Source: Stigmatella aurantiaca DW4/3-1
Lineage (GTDB): Bacteria > Myxococcota > Myxococcia > Myxococcales > Myxococcaceae
Direction: 5' to 3'
NCBI RefSeq assembly: GCF_000165485.1
Contig: NC_014623.1
Coordinates: forward strand, 5,908,893 to 5,972,892
DNA length: 64,000 nt
The notes under the pieces are model-generated. The model searched no databases and was not told where the DNA came from. It saw only the letters and a list, made by a program, of their open reading frames with translations. Made by a program: the position numbers and the translations under genes. Of the stretch, positions 35,572-47,300 are shown one piece after another. Position 1 is the first letter of the stretch, and every line of letters begins with the position of its first letter.

Positions 35572-37170
35572 TCACTCCGCTCCGAGGAAGGACTCGGCCT
35601 TCACATAAGGCAGGCTGGCGGCGATGCCCCGCTCCTGGCACCAGGCCATGAGCTTGCGCGCCTCCAGGATCTGCGGCGAGTTTTCCTGGTACCCCATGGC
35701 CATCACGTGGCCCATCCACGGCTCCCGGCCCATGGCGTAAACGCAGACCTGGCTCGGGTGGAGGCGCTTGACGATTTCAATGGCCCGCTCGCTGTTGGAG
35801 CCATTGAGCCTCCGGGATTGATCCTGCTTGCGCGGCAAGGGAGCAGGCAGGAGCGGTCCGTACATCCAGCTGAGCGGTCCGCCTTCGGACTCCATGCCAA
35901 TGAACAGGGCGTCAACGTCTCCCACCGCGGCATGGACGTGATCATACAGGCGCGGCTCGATGGCGTTGGAGTCCGCGGCCATCAAGAGCGACTTGCCTTC
36001 CAGCCGGACCAGGTGCGCGAGCTTCGCCCGGATGTTCAGGTCCCCGTGCTCTCCGATGAAGGGCATTCCCATGAGAGAGCCCCCTGGGATGTCCAGCGAC
36101 TCCAGCTCGCCCAGGGTCACCACGTGGCGGAACCCCACGTGCTGCAACAACAGCTTGAGAGAGGGGTCCGCGAGGCTTCCACCATCGCTGGAGGGAACCA
36201 CGATCGTGCCGATCCGGTTGCGCAGCGGCAGCAGCGTCTCCAGCATCAAATGATCCGCGTGCCCGTGGGTGATCAGGACGTAATCGATCTTCTCGGGAAG
36301 ATCCGAGTGGGTGTACCGGGGCAGATCCGTGGGGAAGTCATAGCTGACCACGGGATCCGTGAGGATGCTCACGTCCTTCGACTCGATGAGGACACAGGCG
36401 TGGCCAAAGTAGCGCACCCGGACGCCCTTGCCGCTGTAGCGGGGTGTCTGGCGGGGAGGCTCTTCCGTGAAGAAAGACGAGAACCGCTCCGTGTGCTCCG
36501 GTGCGATTCCCAGCGCCTCCTGGATGGGCGCCACCGGCGCCGGCGTATGCCGCATGGCGAAGAGCGCATCGAGTGCCCCGTGCCGGAAGGGCACGTGCAC
36601 ATGCAGCGTGTCCTTCTGTGAGTCGAGCCGGGGGGTACTGAAGACATACGGCCGCGCGTCTCCTTCGAGCAGCCGGAGCGCCACGCTCTGAGCGGACTCC
36701 TGGTAGTGGGGGCTCCGGTAGAGCAGGGCCTCGAAGAAGCGGGGCGATGCGCGGTTGTTGAGATCGTACGTGAGTTCCACGTACCCCTGGAGGATGTCGG
36801 GCACCTTCCGGTACAGTTCCTCGAGCGAGGAGCCGTTGGCGGTGGCCAGCAATTTGTCCAGCTCCGCCACGGCCTGCGCGAACTTCAACGAGGAGGCCTG
36901 CTCCCGCTGGGTGCGCTCCAGCAATGCCTTGACCTCCCCTGCCCGCTCCGCGCCATGGTTGATGTACGGCCCTCCCATCAGCGCGGGGTTCTTCAACGCG
37001 GCGACATGGACGGCGGGCATCGAGACAAACGACTGCATGATCTTCATATGCAGGTTCGCCACGAAGAGCGGCGCAGTCGCGGGCGCGACCAGATACCACC
37101 ACGCGTACCACTGGTTGTAGAGCGGTTCGGCGGCGGCGTTGGGCTTCAGGTACTTCGCGGGCTGGGACAT
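35572..37170 (-). CDS. CmlA-type di-iron beta-hydroxylase for PCP-bound amino acids
   Basis: This 532-residue protein pairs an alpha-helical N-terminal domain (KYLKPN...EPLYNQWYAWWYLVAPATA) with a C-terminal metallo-beta-lactamase fold carrying THGHADH. This two-part layout, length and N-terminal signature fit CmlA, the chloramphenicol-pathway enzyme that hydroxylates the beta carbon of an aminoacyl-PCP using a di-iron centre. It is not expected to be a hydrolase. Candidate substrates here are the Asn-type residue of the pyrrole-polyene line, which fits DKxanthene chemistry, or a residue of the lipopeptide. ATG 37170 is preferred because a G-rich ribosome-binding sequence precedes it; GTG 37179 adds three residues. 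It lies 55 bases downstream of the MbtH-like gene and is probably in the same operon. Confidence 0.87.
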   Translation of the reverse strand: MSQPAKYLKPNAAAEPLYNQWYAWWYLVAPATAPLFVANLHMKIMQSFVSMPAVHVAALKNPALMGGPYINHGAERAGEVKALLERTQREQASSLKFAQAVAELDKLLATANGSSLEELYRKVPDILQGYVELTYDLNNRASPRFFEALLYRSPHYQESAQSVALRLLEGDARPYVFSTPRLDSQKDTLHVHVPFRHGALDALFAMRHTPAPVAPIQEALGIAPEHTERFSSFFTEEPPRQTPRYSGKGVRVRYFGHACVLIESKDVSILTDPVVSYDFPTDLPRYTHSDLPEKIDYVLITHGHADHLMLETLLPLRNRIGTIVVPSSDGGSLADPSLKLLLQHVGFRHVVTLGELESLDIPGGSLMGMPFIGEHGDLNIRAKLAHLVRLEGKSLLMAADSNAIEPRLYDHVHAAVGDVDALFIGMESEGGPLSWMYGPLLPAPLPRKQDQSRRLNGSNSERAIEIVKRLHPSQVCVYAMGREPWMGHVMAMGYQENSPQILEARKLMAWCQERGIAASLPYVKAESFLGAE

Positions 37171-37225
37171 GGGCTTCACCCCCTTCTCGAAACGGCTTCG
37201 GTTGCCAGGCTTTGCCGCAGGACCT

Positions 37226-37450
37226 TCAGTTGCGCGAAGTCTGCGCTTCCATCTTCTTGCGCAGGCTCAGAGGACGCATGTCCGTCCAGACCTGCTTGAT
37301 GTACTCCAGGCACTCGGCCTTGGCGCCCTGCTTGCCAGCATCCTTCCAGCCCAGTGCGTTCTCGCGATCCGCAGGCCAGATGGAGTACTGCTCCTCGTGG
37401 TTCATCACCACCTTGTAGATTGCCGTGTCCTCTTGCTCATTCGTAGCCAT
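37226..37450 (-). CDS. MbtH-like protein
   Basis: This 74-residue protein carries the family signature: [37 protein letters not shown]. MbtH-like proteins bind NRPS A domains and are often required for their solubility and activity. It is the only such gene in the window, so it could serve A domains of both NRPS systems. An AGGAG ribosome-binding site lies 7 bases before the ATG. The CmlA-type gene follows directly, and a GNAT gene diverges from it. Confidence 0.96.
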   Translation of the reverse strand: MATNEQEDTAIYKVVMNHEEQYSIWPADRENALGWKDAGKQGAKAECLEYIKQVWTDMRPLSLRKKMEAQTSRN

Positions 37451-37532
37451 CGCGCGACTCCTGGACGGGGTGAGCCATGCGGTGCATGGCTGGTTTCAGG
37501 GAGAGCGACTCTATCGCATAATCCTTGATACC
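37451..37532. promoter_or_regulatory. Divergent intergenic region, MbtH-like / GNAT genes
   Basis: An 82-base spacer between two divergent starts. It contains the MbtH ribosome-binding site (37458-37462), the palindrome at 37474-37490 and an A/T-rich CATAAT at 37517-37522. The last could be a -10 box for the plus-strand gene but has no convincing -35 partner. Such a short divergent spacer suggests shared regulation. Confidence 0.5.
37474..37490. repeat. Palindrome GCCATGC-GGT-GCATGGC, possible operator
   Basis: Perfect 7-base inverted repeat with a 3-base spacer, centred in the 82-base divergent spacer. Its placement where it could block either promoter makes it a candidate operator. No regulator gene is visible in the window. 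Confidence 0.45.
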
Positions 37533-38351
37533 ATGACATCCTCGAATTCCAGCTCCACAGCCCAGCAGGCAGCCGAAGCGCTCGCTCAGGCGCGCCGCTT
37601 CTCCCGGACCCTTCAAGACCGGACCGCCACGCGCACCCAGCGCTTCTCCAGGGGGACGGCGTTGTTCAACGACCGGTTCCCCAAGTCATGGGCCCATAAC
37701 TTCCTGCGCGTGGATCCTCCCTCGGAGGGGATTTCGGCCCAAGCGCTCGCGGTCCAGGCCGAAGTCCTGCACGGCGAGGCGGGGCACTCCCATCGGCGCC
37801 TCTGGGTGGATGACGCGGCCACCGGCGAGCGGCTCCTGGAGAGCCTTGGCCCGCTCGGCTGGCAGACCCAGTGTGAGTGGGTGATGGCGCACTTCGACGA
37901 AGTGCCCGCCCCGGATCCCCGCATCACCGTCCAGGAGTTCTCTCACGAGGGCATGCGCCCTTTCTGGGAGGAGATGTTCCGCCGGATGGAGTTCGTTCGG
38001 GACGAAAAGACGGTGCAGCAATTGACCGAGCGCAACCTCCTCCTCGGCCAGCAGTCCTCCGTCCGGCACTTCGGCGCGGTCTTCGAGGGACGCATCGTCA
38101 GCGCGTGCGACCTCTACCCGGGGGAAGGCTTGGCGGAAATCCAGGACGTGGAGACGCTGGAGGAGTTCCGGAAGCAGGGGTTCTCCCGCGCGGTCATGAG
38201 GACAGCGTTGCGCGCCGCTCGGGAGCGCGGCGCCGCCTTCACGTTCCTCACCACCGACTCAGACGATTGGCCCAAGGAGTTCTATGGCCGACTCGGCTTT
38301 CAGCCGGTGGGGAAGTTCTTCGTCTTCGTCAGAACTCCCCCCCAGACCTGA
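37533..38351 (+). CDS. GNAT-family N-acetyltransferase
   Basis: This 272-residue protein has a C-terminal GNAT fold. IQDVETLEEFRKQGFSRAVM corresponds to motif A, the acetyl-CoA pyrophosphate-binding loop (R/QxxGxG/A, here RKQGFS), followed by FLTTDSDDWPKEFYGRLGFQ, a motif B-like stretch. The N-terminal 100 residues are poorly conserved and may be a degenerate second GNAT-like half. ATG 37533 is chosen because the upstream in-frame codons run into the MbtH gene; no strong ribosome-binding site is seen. It sits between the beta-hydroxylase/MbtH pair and the lipopeptide NRPS and converges with the latter 21 bases away. It may acetylate the product or precursor for modification or self-protection. 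The substrate is unknown. Confidence 0.85.
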   Translation: MTSSNSSSTAQQAAEALAQARRFSRTLQDRTATRTQRFSRGTALFNDRFPKSWAHNFLRVDPPSEGISAQALAVQAEVLHGEAGHSHRRLWVDDAATGERLLESLGPLGWQTQCEWVMAHFDEVPAPDPRITVQEFSHEGMRPFWEEMFRRMEFVRDEKTVQQLTERNLLLGQQSSVRHFGAVFEGRIVSACDLYPGEGLAEIQDVETLEEFRKQGFSRAVMRTALRAARERGAAFTFLTTDSDDWPKEFYGRLGFQPVGKFFVFVRTPPQT

Positions 38352-38372
38352 TTGAGCAGATGCCCCCGTGGG

Positions 38373-41300
38373 CTACTCCTCTTCTTCTTCTTCCTCATCG
38401 TCGTCCTCGTAGCGCGAGACGGCGATGAGCGGGGGCGCTTCCAGCTCCGGCGCTCCTTTTGGAAGCGCTTCCAGCCGGGCGGCGATTCCAGCCACCGTCG
38501 CGTTCTCGAACAGGGTGACCACCGGCAGTTCCGCCTGAAGCTCCTGCCGCACCTTCGAGATGATCTGGATGGCCATGAGTGAGTGGCCACCGAGATCGAA
38601 GAAGTTGTCGGTCACCCCCACCCTCGGCACTCCCAACACCTCCTGCCAGATCCCCGCCAGCTTCTTCTCCATCTCCGTCCGCGGCGCCACGTACTCCGCC
38701 CGCTCTGTCCCGTACTCCGGCGCCGGCAGCGCCTTGCGATCCACCTTCCCGTTGTGCGTCAGCGGCAGCGCCTCCATCACCACCATCGCCGAGGGCACCA
38801 TCGCCGCCGTCAACTGCCCCTTCAGGTACTCCGTCAGCTCCTTCCCCGTTGGCTGGGCCCCCGCCTCCTTCGCCGACACGTACCCCACCAGCCTCTTGCC
38901 CTGGCCCTCCGCACGGGCCACCACCACGCACATCCCCACCCGCGGGTGCTTCCTCAGCGCCGCCTCGATCTCTCCCAGCTCTATCCGGATGCCCCGGATC
39001 TTCACCTGGTGGTCATTTCTGCCCAGGAACTCCAGGGTGCCGTCCTCCAGGCACCTCACCAAGTCTCCGGTCCGGTAGAGCCGCTCCCCAGCTTGCGAGG
39101 CGAAGGGGTTGGGCACGTAGCTGCCCGCCGTCTTCACCGCATCTCCCAGGTAGCCCCGGCCCACTCCCACCCCGCCCACGCACAGCTCTCCAGGCACCCC
39201 CAGCGGCACCGGCTGTATCCACTCGTCCACCACGTACAGTTGCAGGTTCGGCAACGTCCCGTGAATCGGCATCCACCCCTGCTTCTGCTGCGGCGCCTTC
39301 ATCATCTTGTAGTGCGTCACGTCGTCCGAGCACTCCGTCGGCCCGTACGCGTTCACCATCGGGATTCCCGGGTAGCGCTCGAACCACCTCTGGCACAACT
39401 CCGCCGGCAGCGCCTCCCCGTTGAGGAAGAACCACTTGAGCGCTGACACGTCGTACTCGTTCGGCCGGGCCTCCAGCTCCTCCAGGATGAGCTTCATGTG
39501 CGCTGGCACCGTCTCCAGCAGCGTCACCCCCTGCCTTCCCATCTCCTTGAGCAGCTTCTGCGGCTCCCACGCGCTCTCGTCCGGGAACACCGCCGTCCTT
39601 CCTCCGCTCAGCAGTGCCGACAGGAACTGCCACACCGACACGTCGAAGCTCTGCACCGCCACTTGGGCCACCACTTCCTCGGGCCCCATCCCCAAGTCCC
39701 TCACCTTGGCCATCAGGTGGTTCTTCATCCCCCGGTGCTCGATCATCGCCCCCTTGGGCACCCCCGTGGACCCGGAGGTGTACAGCACGTACGCCAGGCT
39801 CTTGGGCTCCACCTCGTGCTTCGGGTTGTGCTCCCCGCGCCCCTCGGCCAGCACGCCCTCTCGCTCCAGCACCGGCTGGCCCTGTGCAATCTCCTGCGCC
39901 AACCCTCGCGTCTTCTCCTCGCTCAGCACCCACTGGCACCCGCTCTGCTTCACCAGGCCCGCGAGCCGGGAAGCTGGCAGCGCCGGGTCCAACGGCAGGT
40001 ACACCGCGTCCGCCTTGAGCACTCCCAGCAGGCTCACCAGGTACCCCACCCCTCGCTCCTGCACCACCCCCACCACCTTCTCCAGCCCTGCTCCTCTCGC
40101 CTTCAGCGCATGCGCCACTCGGTTCGCCTGCGCATTGAGCTGCCGGTAGCTCAGCGCCTGCTCCCCGCACACCACCGCCACCGCTTCCGGCGTCTTCTCC
40201 ACCTGCTTCTCGAACAGCTCGCAGAACAGCTCCGGCCCTTCCTCCCGGCCCGTCTGATTCCACTTCTCCAGCACCGTCTGCCGTTCGCCTTCTCCCAACA
40301 CTGGCAGCTGCCACAGCCTCTTCTCCGGCTGCTCCACCGCTCCCTTCAGCAACACTTGGTAGTGCGACATCAGCCGCTCCACCGTCTTCCTCTCGTACAG
40401 CTCCGTGTTGTACTCGACGCCGCCGTGGAGCCCTTCCGGACCCTCGATCATGGTGAGCAGAAGGTCGAACTTCGACGTCTCCGTGGTCAGCTCTTCCAGG
40501 CCCAGCGTGAGACCTTCCAGCTTGAGGCTCGCGGTAGGTGCTTTCTGAAGCTCGAAGGCGACCTGGAAGAGCGGCGTGCGCGTCAGATCCCTCTCGGGCT
40601 GCACCGCCTCCACCACCCGGTCGAAGGGCGCCTCTTGATGGGTGTACGCCTCCAGCGTCACCTTGCGCACCCGCTCCAGCAGTTCCGTGAACCGGGGGTT
40701 TCCATCCACCTGCGTGCGCAGCGCCAGCGTGTTGACGAAGAACCCAATGAGCTCCTCGATCTCCGCCTGTCCCCGGTTCGCCACGGAGGTGCCCACGACG
40801 ATGTCCTGCTGCCGGGTGTAACGGGCCAGCAACGCGTTGAATCCGGCCAGCAGCGTCATGAACAGCGTCGTGCCCTGCTTGCGGCTCAGCGCCTTCAGCC
40901 CTTCCTCCAGCTCCTTCGGCAGCCGGAAGAGGTACCGGTCTCCCCTCGCGCCCTGCATGGGCCCACGCGGCCGATCCGTCTTCAGATCCAGGGGCTCCAC
41001 GCCCGCCAGCTGCTTCTTCCAGTACCCGAGGTGCTTATCGAGCGTCTCACCCTTCAACCATTGCCGCTGCCACTGCGCGTAATCCGCGTACTGCACCTTC
41101 AAGGCGCTCAGCGGTGAAGGCTGTCCCGCACTGAAGGCCCCATACAAGGCCCCAAGCTCGCGGAAGAACACGCCCACCGACCACCCATCCGAGACGATGT
41201 GGTGCATGGTCAGCAGCAGCACGTGCTCCGACGGCTCCAGCTTGAGCAGCCGCGCTCGCATCAGCGGTCCTCGGCCGAGATCAAACGGCTTGCGCGCCTC

Positions 41301-44300
41301 CTCACCACCCATGCGCTGGAGTTCCACCGCACGAGCCCCTGGCTCCAGGTGGCTCAGATCCACCACTTCCAGTGGGATCGAGCCTGCCTTGCCAATGCGC
41401 TGCGCTGGCTGGCTTCCCTCCAGCTCGAACGTGGTGCGCAGCGCATCGTGCCGCGTGACGATCTCACTGAGGCTGCGCTCCAGGGCGTCCACATTGAGCT
41501 GACCGGTGAGCCGCAATGCGCCGGGCACGTTGTACAGCGGGCTGTGGGGCTCCAGCTGTCCCAGGACCCACAGCCGCTGCTGGGCATACGACAGCGGTGC
41601 CACCTCTCCCCGTGGCATGGGCACCACCGGAGGCAGGCTGCTCGTGCCTCCCGCCACCGCGAGCGTCTCCAGCCGCGCGGCGAGTCCCGACACCGTTGGC
41701 TCCTCGAAGAGGGCCCGCACGGGCAGTTCCACCCGCGCAGCTTCCCGGACTCGAGAGATCACCTGAATGGCGATGAGCGAATGGCCACCGAGATCGAAGA
41801 AGTTGTCGGTCACCCCCACCCTCGGCACTCCCAGCACCTCCTGCCAGATCCCCGCCAGCTTCTTCTCCATCTCCGTCCGCGGCGCCACGTACTCCGCCCG
41901 CTCTGTCCCGTACTCCGGCGCCGGCAGCGCCTTGCGGTCCACCTTCCCGTTGTGCGTCAGCGGCAGCGCCTCCATCACCACCATCGCCGAGGGCACCATC
42001 GCCGCCGTCAACTGCCCCTTCAGGTACTCCGTCAGCTCCTTCCCCGTTGGCTGGGCCCCCGCCTCCTTCGCCGACACGTACCCCACCAGCCTCTTGCCCT
42101 GGCCCTCCGCACGGGCCACCACCACGCACATCCCCACCCGCGGGTGCTTCCTTAGCGCCGCCTCGATCTCTCCCAGCTCTATCCGGATGCCCCGGATCTT
42201 CACCTGGTGGTCATTTCTGCCCAGGAACTCCAGGGTGCCGTCCTCCAGGCACCTCACCAAGTCTCCGGTCCGGTAGAGCCGCTCCCCAGCTTGCGAGGCG
42301 AAGGGGTTGGGCACGTAGCTGCCCGCCGTCTTCACCGCATCTCCCAGGTAGCCCCGGCCCACTCCCACCCCGCCCACGCACAGCTCTCCAGGCACCCCCA
42401 GCGGCACAGGCTGTATCCACTCGTCCACCACGTACAGTTGCAGGTTCGGCAGCGTCCCGTGAATCGGCATCCACCCCTGCTTCTGCTGCGGCGCCTTCAT
42501 CATCTTGTAGTGCGTCACGTCGTCCGAGCACTCCGTCGGCCCGTACGCGTTCACCATCGGGATTCCCGGGTAGCGCTCGAACCACCTCTGGCACAGCTCC
42601 GCTGGCAGCGCCTCCCCGTTGAGGAAGAACCACTTGAGCGCTGACACGTCGTACTCGTTCGGCCGGGCCTCCAACTCCTCCAGGATGAGCTTCATGTGCG
42701 CTGGCACCGTCTCCAGCAGCGTCACCCCCTGCCTTCCCATCTCCTTGAGCAGCTTCTGCGGCTCCCACGCACTCTCGTCCGGGAACACCGCCGTCCTTCC
42801 TCCGCTCAGCAGTGCCGACAGGAACTGCCACACCGACACGTCGAAGCTCTGCACCGCCACCTGCGCCACCACCTCCTCGAGCCCCATCCCCAAGTCCCTC
42901 ACCTTTGCCATCAGGTGATTCTTCATCCCCCGGTGCTCGATCATCGCCCCCTTGGGCACCCCCGTGGACCCGGAGGTGTACAGCACGTACGCCAGGCTCT
43001 TGGGCTCCACCTCGTGCTTCGGGTTGTGCTCCCCGCGCCCCTCGGCCAGCACGCCCTCTCGCTCCAGCACCGGCTGGCCCTGTGCAATCTCCTGCGCCAA
43101 CCCTCGCGTCTTCTCCTCGCTCAGCACCCATTGGCACCCGCTCTGCTTCACCAGGCCCGCGAGCCGGGAAGCTGGCAGCGCCGGGTCCAGCGGCAGGTAC
43201 ACTGCGTCCGCCTTGAGCACTCCCAGCAGGCTCACCAGGTACCCCACCCCTCGCTCCTGCACTACCCCCACCACCTTCTCCAGCCCTGCTCCTCTCGCCT
43301 TCAGCGCATGCGCCACTCGGTTCGCCTGCGCATTGAGCTGCCGGTAACTCAGCGCCTGCTCTCCGCACACCACCGCCACCGCTTCCGGCGTCTTCTCTAC
43401 CTGCTTCTCGAACAGCTCGCAGAACAGCTCGGACCCTTCCTCCCGGCCCGTCTGGTTCCACTTCTCCAGCACCGTCCTCCTCTCCCCCTCTCCCAACACC
43501 GGCAACTGCCACAGCCTCTTCTCCGGCTGCTCCACCGCTCCCTTCAGCAGCACTTGGTAGTGCGACATCAGTCGCTCCACCGTCTTCCTCTCGTACAGCT
43601 CCGTGTTGTACTCGATGACCGCGGTCAGCCCGGCCTCGGTGTCCTCCATCTGCACGGAGAGATCGAACTTGGAAGCCCCCGTCTCCGCCTCGCGAACGCT
43701 CAGCTCCAACCCCGGCAGGGTGAGGCGCGGCTTGGGCGAGTTGAGCAGATCAAACAGCACCTGGAACACCGGCGTGCGGCTCAGGTCCCGCTTGGGCTGC
43801 ACCGCGTCCACCACCAGCTCGAAGGGCGCGTCCTGGTGCCCATAGGCCGCCAGCATCGTCTGCCGCACCCGCTCCAACAGCTCCGTGAAGCGCGGCGCCC
43901 CCGATAGATCGGTGCGAATGGCGAGCGTGTTGACGAAGAATCCGATGAGCCCCTCCAGCTCCCGGCGGGTCCGGTTGGCGATGGTCGTCCCCACCACCAC
44001 GTCTTCCTGGCGCGAGTACCTGCTGAGCAGGGCGTTGAATCCCGCGAAGAGCGTCATGAACAGCGTCACCCCGTGCTCGCGGCTGAACGCCCGGAGCTGC
44101 TCGGCGAGCGCCGCCGGCAGGGTGATGGAGAGCTGGTCGCCTCGGAACGACTGCACCGCCGGACGAGGCCGGTCCGTGGGCAGATCGAGCGCCAAGGAGG
44201 CGCCCGCCAGGTGTTTCTTCCAGAAGGAAAGCTGGGCCTCCAGACGCTCCCCTCTCAGCCACTCCGTCTGCCACGCCGCATAGTCCGCGTACTGGATGGG

Positions 44301-47300
44301 CAACTCCGGCAGCTCCGGCCGCCGCCCCTCCATGAACGCGCTGTAGCATGCGGCCATCTCCCGGATGAGGACCCCCACCGACCACCCATCGGAGATGATG
44401 TGGTGATTGGACAGCAGCAACTGGTGCTCCGTCTCCTCCAGCCGCAGCAGCATGGCGCGCAGCAACGGCGCCTGGGTCAGATCGAACGGCCGCTGGGCCC
44501 ACTCGGCCGACAACCGCCGGGCCTCCGCCTGACGCGCGGCCGGTTCCAGTCCCGAGAGATCCTTCGTGACGAGCGAGAACGGAGCGGGCGGGTGGATGCG
44601 CTGGAAGGGCTGGCCTGCCTTCTCGACAAAGCTCGTGCGCAGGGCTTCGTGGCGCGCCACCACCTCGCTCAGGCTGAGCGTGAGCGCCTCGACATCCAGC
44701 TCTCCGCTCATGCTGACCGTGCCCGCAACATTATAGAGCGGGCTGCCCGGCTCGATCTGATCCAGGACCCACAACCGCCGCTGAGTGTGGGAGAGCGGCA
44801 GTTCCTCGCCTCGCGGCACCGCGCGGATGGGCGCCTCGGCCCCCGTGGACGGCGCGGGCGCTGATTTCGCGATCAGCCCCGCCAGCTCGGCAATGGTGGA
44901 GTTCTCAAAGAGCTGACGCAGCGCCAGCTCCACCCCGAACTGCTCCCGGATGCGCGAGCCAAGCTGGGTCGCGAGGAGTGAGTGGCCGCCCGCCTCGAAG
45001 AAGTCGTCGTGGATGCCCACGCGATTCAGTCCCAGCAGTTCCTCCCACAGCTCCGCCAGCTTCTGCTCCGTCTCGTCCCTCGGCGCCACGTAGTTGCTGC
45101 TGGCTCCCGCCCCCTGCTCTGACACCTGCGCCAGCAACGCCTTCCGGTCCACCTTCCCGTTTCCCGTTAGCGGCAGCTTCTCCACCTCCACCAACAGGCT
45201 CGGCACCATGTACTCCGGCAGCCTCTTCTCCAGGTAGCCCCTCACCTCCCCCACCTCTACCTTCCTCCCTCCTCCCACCACGAACCCCACCAGCCTCTTT
45301 CCCTCCGCTCCCTCCCCCTGCACCACCACCGCCGCTGCCTTCACCTCCGGGTGGCTCTCCAGCGCACCCTCCACCTCTCCTATCTCTATCCGGAATCCCC
45401 TCACCTTCACCTGCGTGTCCGCTCTGCCCACGAACTCCAGGCTCCCGTCCCCCCTCCACCTCGCCAAGTCTCCCGTCCGGTACAGCCTCTGCCCTGCCTG
45501 CTTCCCGTACGGGTTCGGCACGAACTTCTCCGCCGTCAGCTCTGGCCTTCCCACGTACCCTCTCGCCAGTCCGTCTCCTCCCGTGTACAGCTCTCCCACC
45601 ACCCCTTCAGGCACTGGCTGCATCTCTTCGTCCAGCACGTACACGCCCGTCTGGGCGATGGGCCGACCGATCGGTACGGGGGGACCCGCCTGCTCCGGCG
45701 TCTCCATCACGTGGCAGCAGGTGAAGGTCGTGTTCTCCGTGGGCCCGTAGCCGTTGATGAGACGGCCCCCCATCCCTTCCTCCAGCACGCGCTTCACGTG
45801 CACCGGAGACAGGACGTCGCCTCCCGCCAACACCTGCCGCACTCCTCCCAGAACATCCGGGTATTCGTCCGCCATCTGGTGGAACAGCCCCGCGGTCAGC
45901 CACAGCACGGAGATGCGTTCCACCTCCAGCAGCAGGCGCAGCTCCTCCAGGGTGAGCTGCTGCGCGGGCGCCACCACGAGCTGCGCGCCGTTGAGCAGCG
46001 CGCCCCAGATCTCCAAGGTGGAAGCGTCGAACGAAGGGGTCGCCAGATGCAGGAACCGGTCCTCCGCCGACACCTGGAGGAAGTCCGTCCCACACACCAA
46101 GCGGACCACCCCTCGCTGGGTGACGGCCACTCCCTTGGGCTGCCCCGTCGAACCGGACGTGTACATCACGTACGCCAGTGAGTTCGCGTCCACCGCCACG
46201 GGCGCCCAGCTGCCTTCCTCCGCGGGCTCCTCCTCCTCGAGCACCACCACGTCCCAGCCTTCGCCCCGCACCCGCTCCTGCCACTCCGCCTGCGTCACCA
46301 CCACCCGCGCGCCCGCGTCCTTCAGCATGTACTCCAGCCGCTCTCCCGGCAGCTTCGGATCCAACGGCAGGTACGCCCCTCCCGCCTTCACCACCCCCAC
46401 CATCGCCTCCACCAGCTCCACCGACCGCTCCATCACCAGAGCCACCACCTGCTCCGGCCCCACGCCCTTTGCCTTCAGCCGACGCGCCACCTGCTCCGCC
46501 CGGTGGTTCAACGCCGCGTAGCTCAGCTCCTTGCCGCCCCCCGTCACCGCCACCGCTTGTGGCGCCCGGGCCACCACCTGCTCGAACACCTGCCCGATGC
46601 TCGCCTCCCTCGGGTACCCGCCCTCCTGCCCCTGCCCCTGCGCCAGCAGCCGCTGCCGCTCCTCGCCCCTCACCAAGGCCAGCTTGCCCACCCGCTCTCC
46701 GGGCCGGGCCACCCCCTGCTCCAGCACTTCCTTCAGCTGCCGGACCAGCCCCTCCACCTTCGGGCGGTCATACAGCTCCGTGCTGTACTCGAGGCGGCCC
46801 CGCACGCCCCCGTCACGGCCTTCGGCCAGCAACAGGCTGAGATCATACTTGGCGGTCCCCGTGTCGATCTCCGACACCTGGGTGGCCAGCCCCGTCATCC
46901 CGAATTGGTCGTCGAACGACTCGGTGAGGGTGAAGATGACCTGGAAGATCGGCGTGTGGCCGAGGCTCCGCTCTGGCATCAGCTCCTCGATGAGCATCCC
47001 CAGCGGCAGCTCCTGGTGCGCATAGGCTTCGAGCGCCGTCTCCCGCACGCGGCGCAGGACCTCGCGGAAAGAGGGCTCGCCGGACAGGTCCACCCGCAAC
47101 GGGACGATGTTCGCCAGGTAGCCGATGAGCCCCTCGGTGCCCGGCATGTTCCGGTTGGCCACCGAGCCGCCCACCACGATGTCCGCCTGCCCCGTGCTCC
47201 GCGAGAGCAGCACCTGGAAGGCCGCGAGCAGCGCCATGTACAGCGTGGCGTTCTCCTCTCGCGCCAGCGTGCGCAGCCCTTCCACCAGGGACCGGGAGAA

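Noticed and set aside
35572-37170. Interpretation as a beta-lactamase or other MBL hydrolase
   Set aside because: The large N-terminal helical domain with KYLKPN and NQWYAWWYL matches CmlA-type di-iron hydroxylases, whose catalytic domain also has the HxHxDH motif.
38376-38408. Microsatellite tract as a phase-variable frameshift switch
   Set aside because: The repeat unit is three bases, so length changes would only add or remove acidic residues and not shift the frame.
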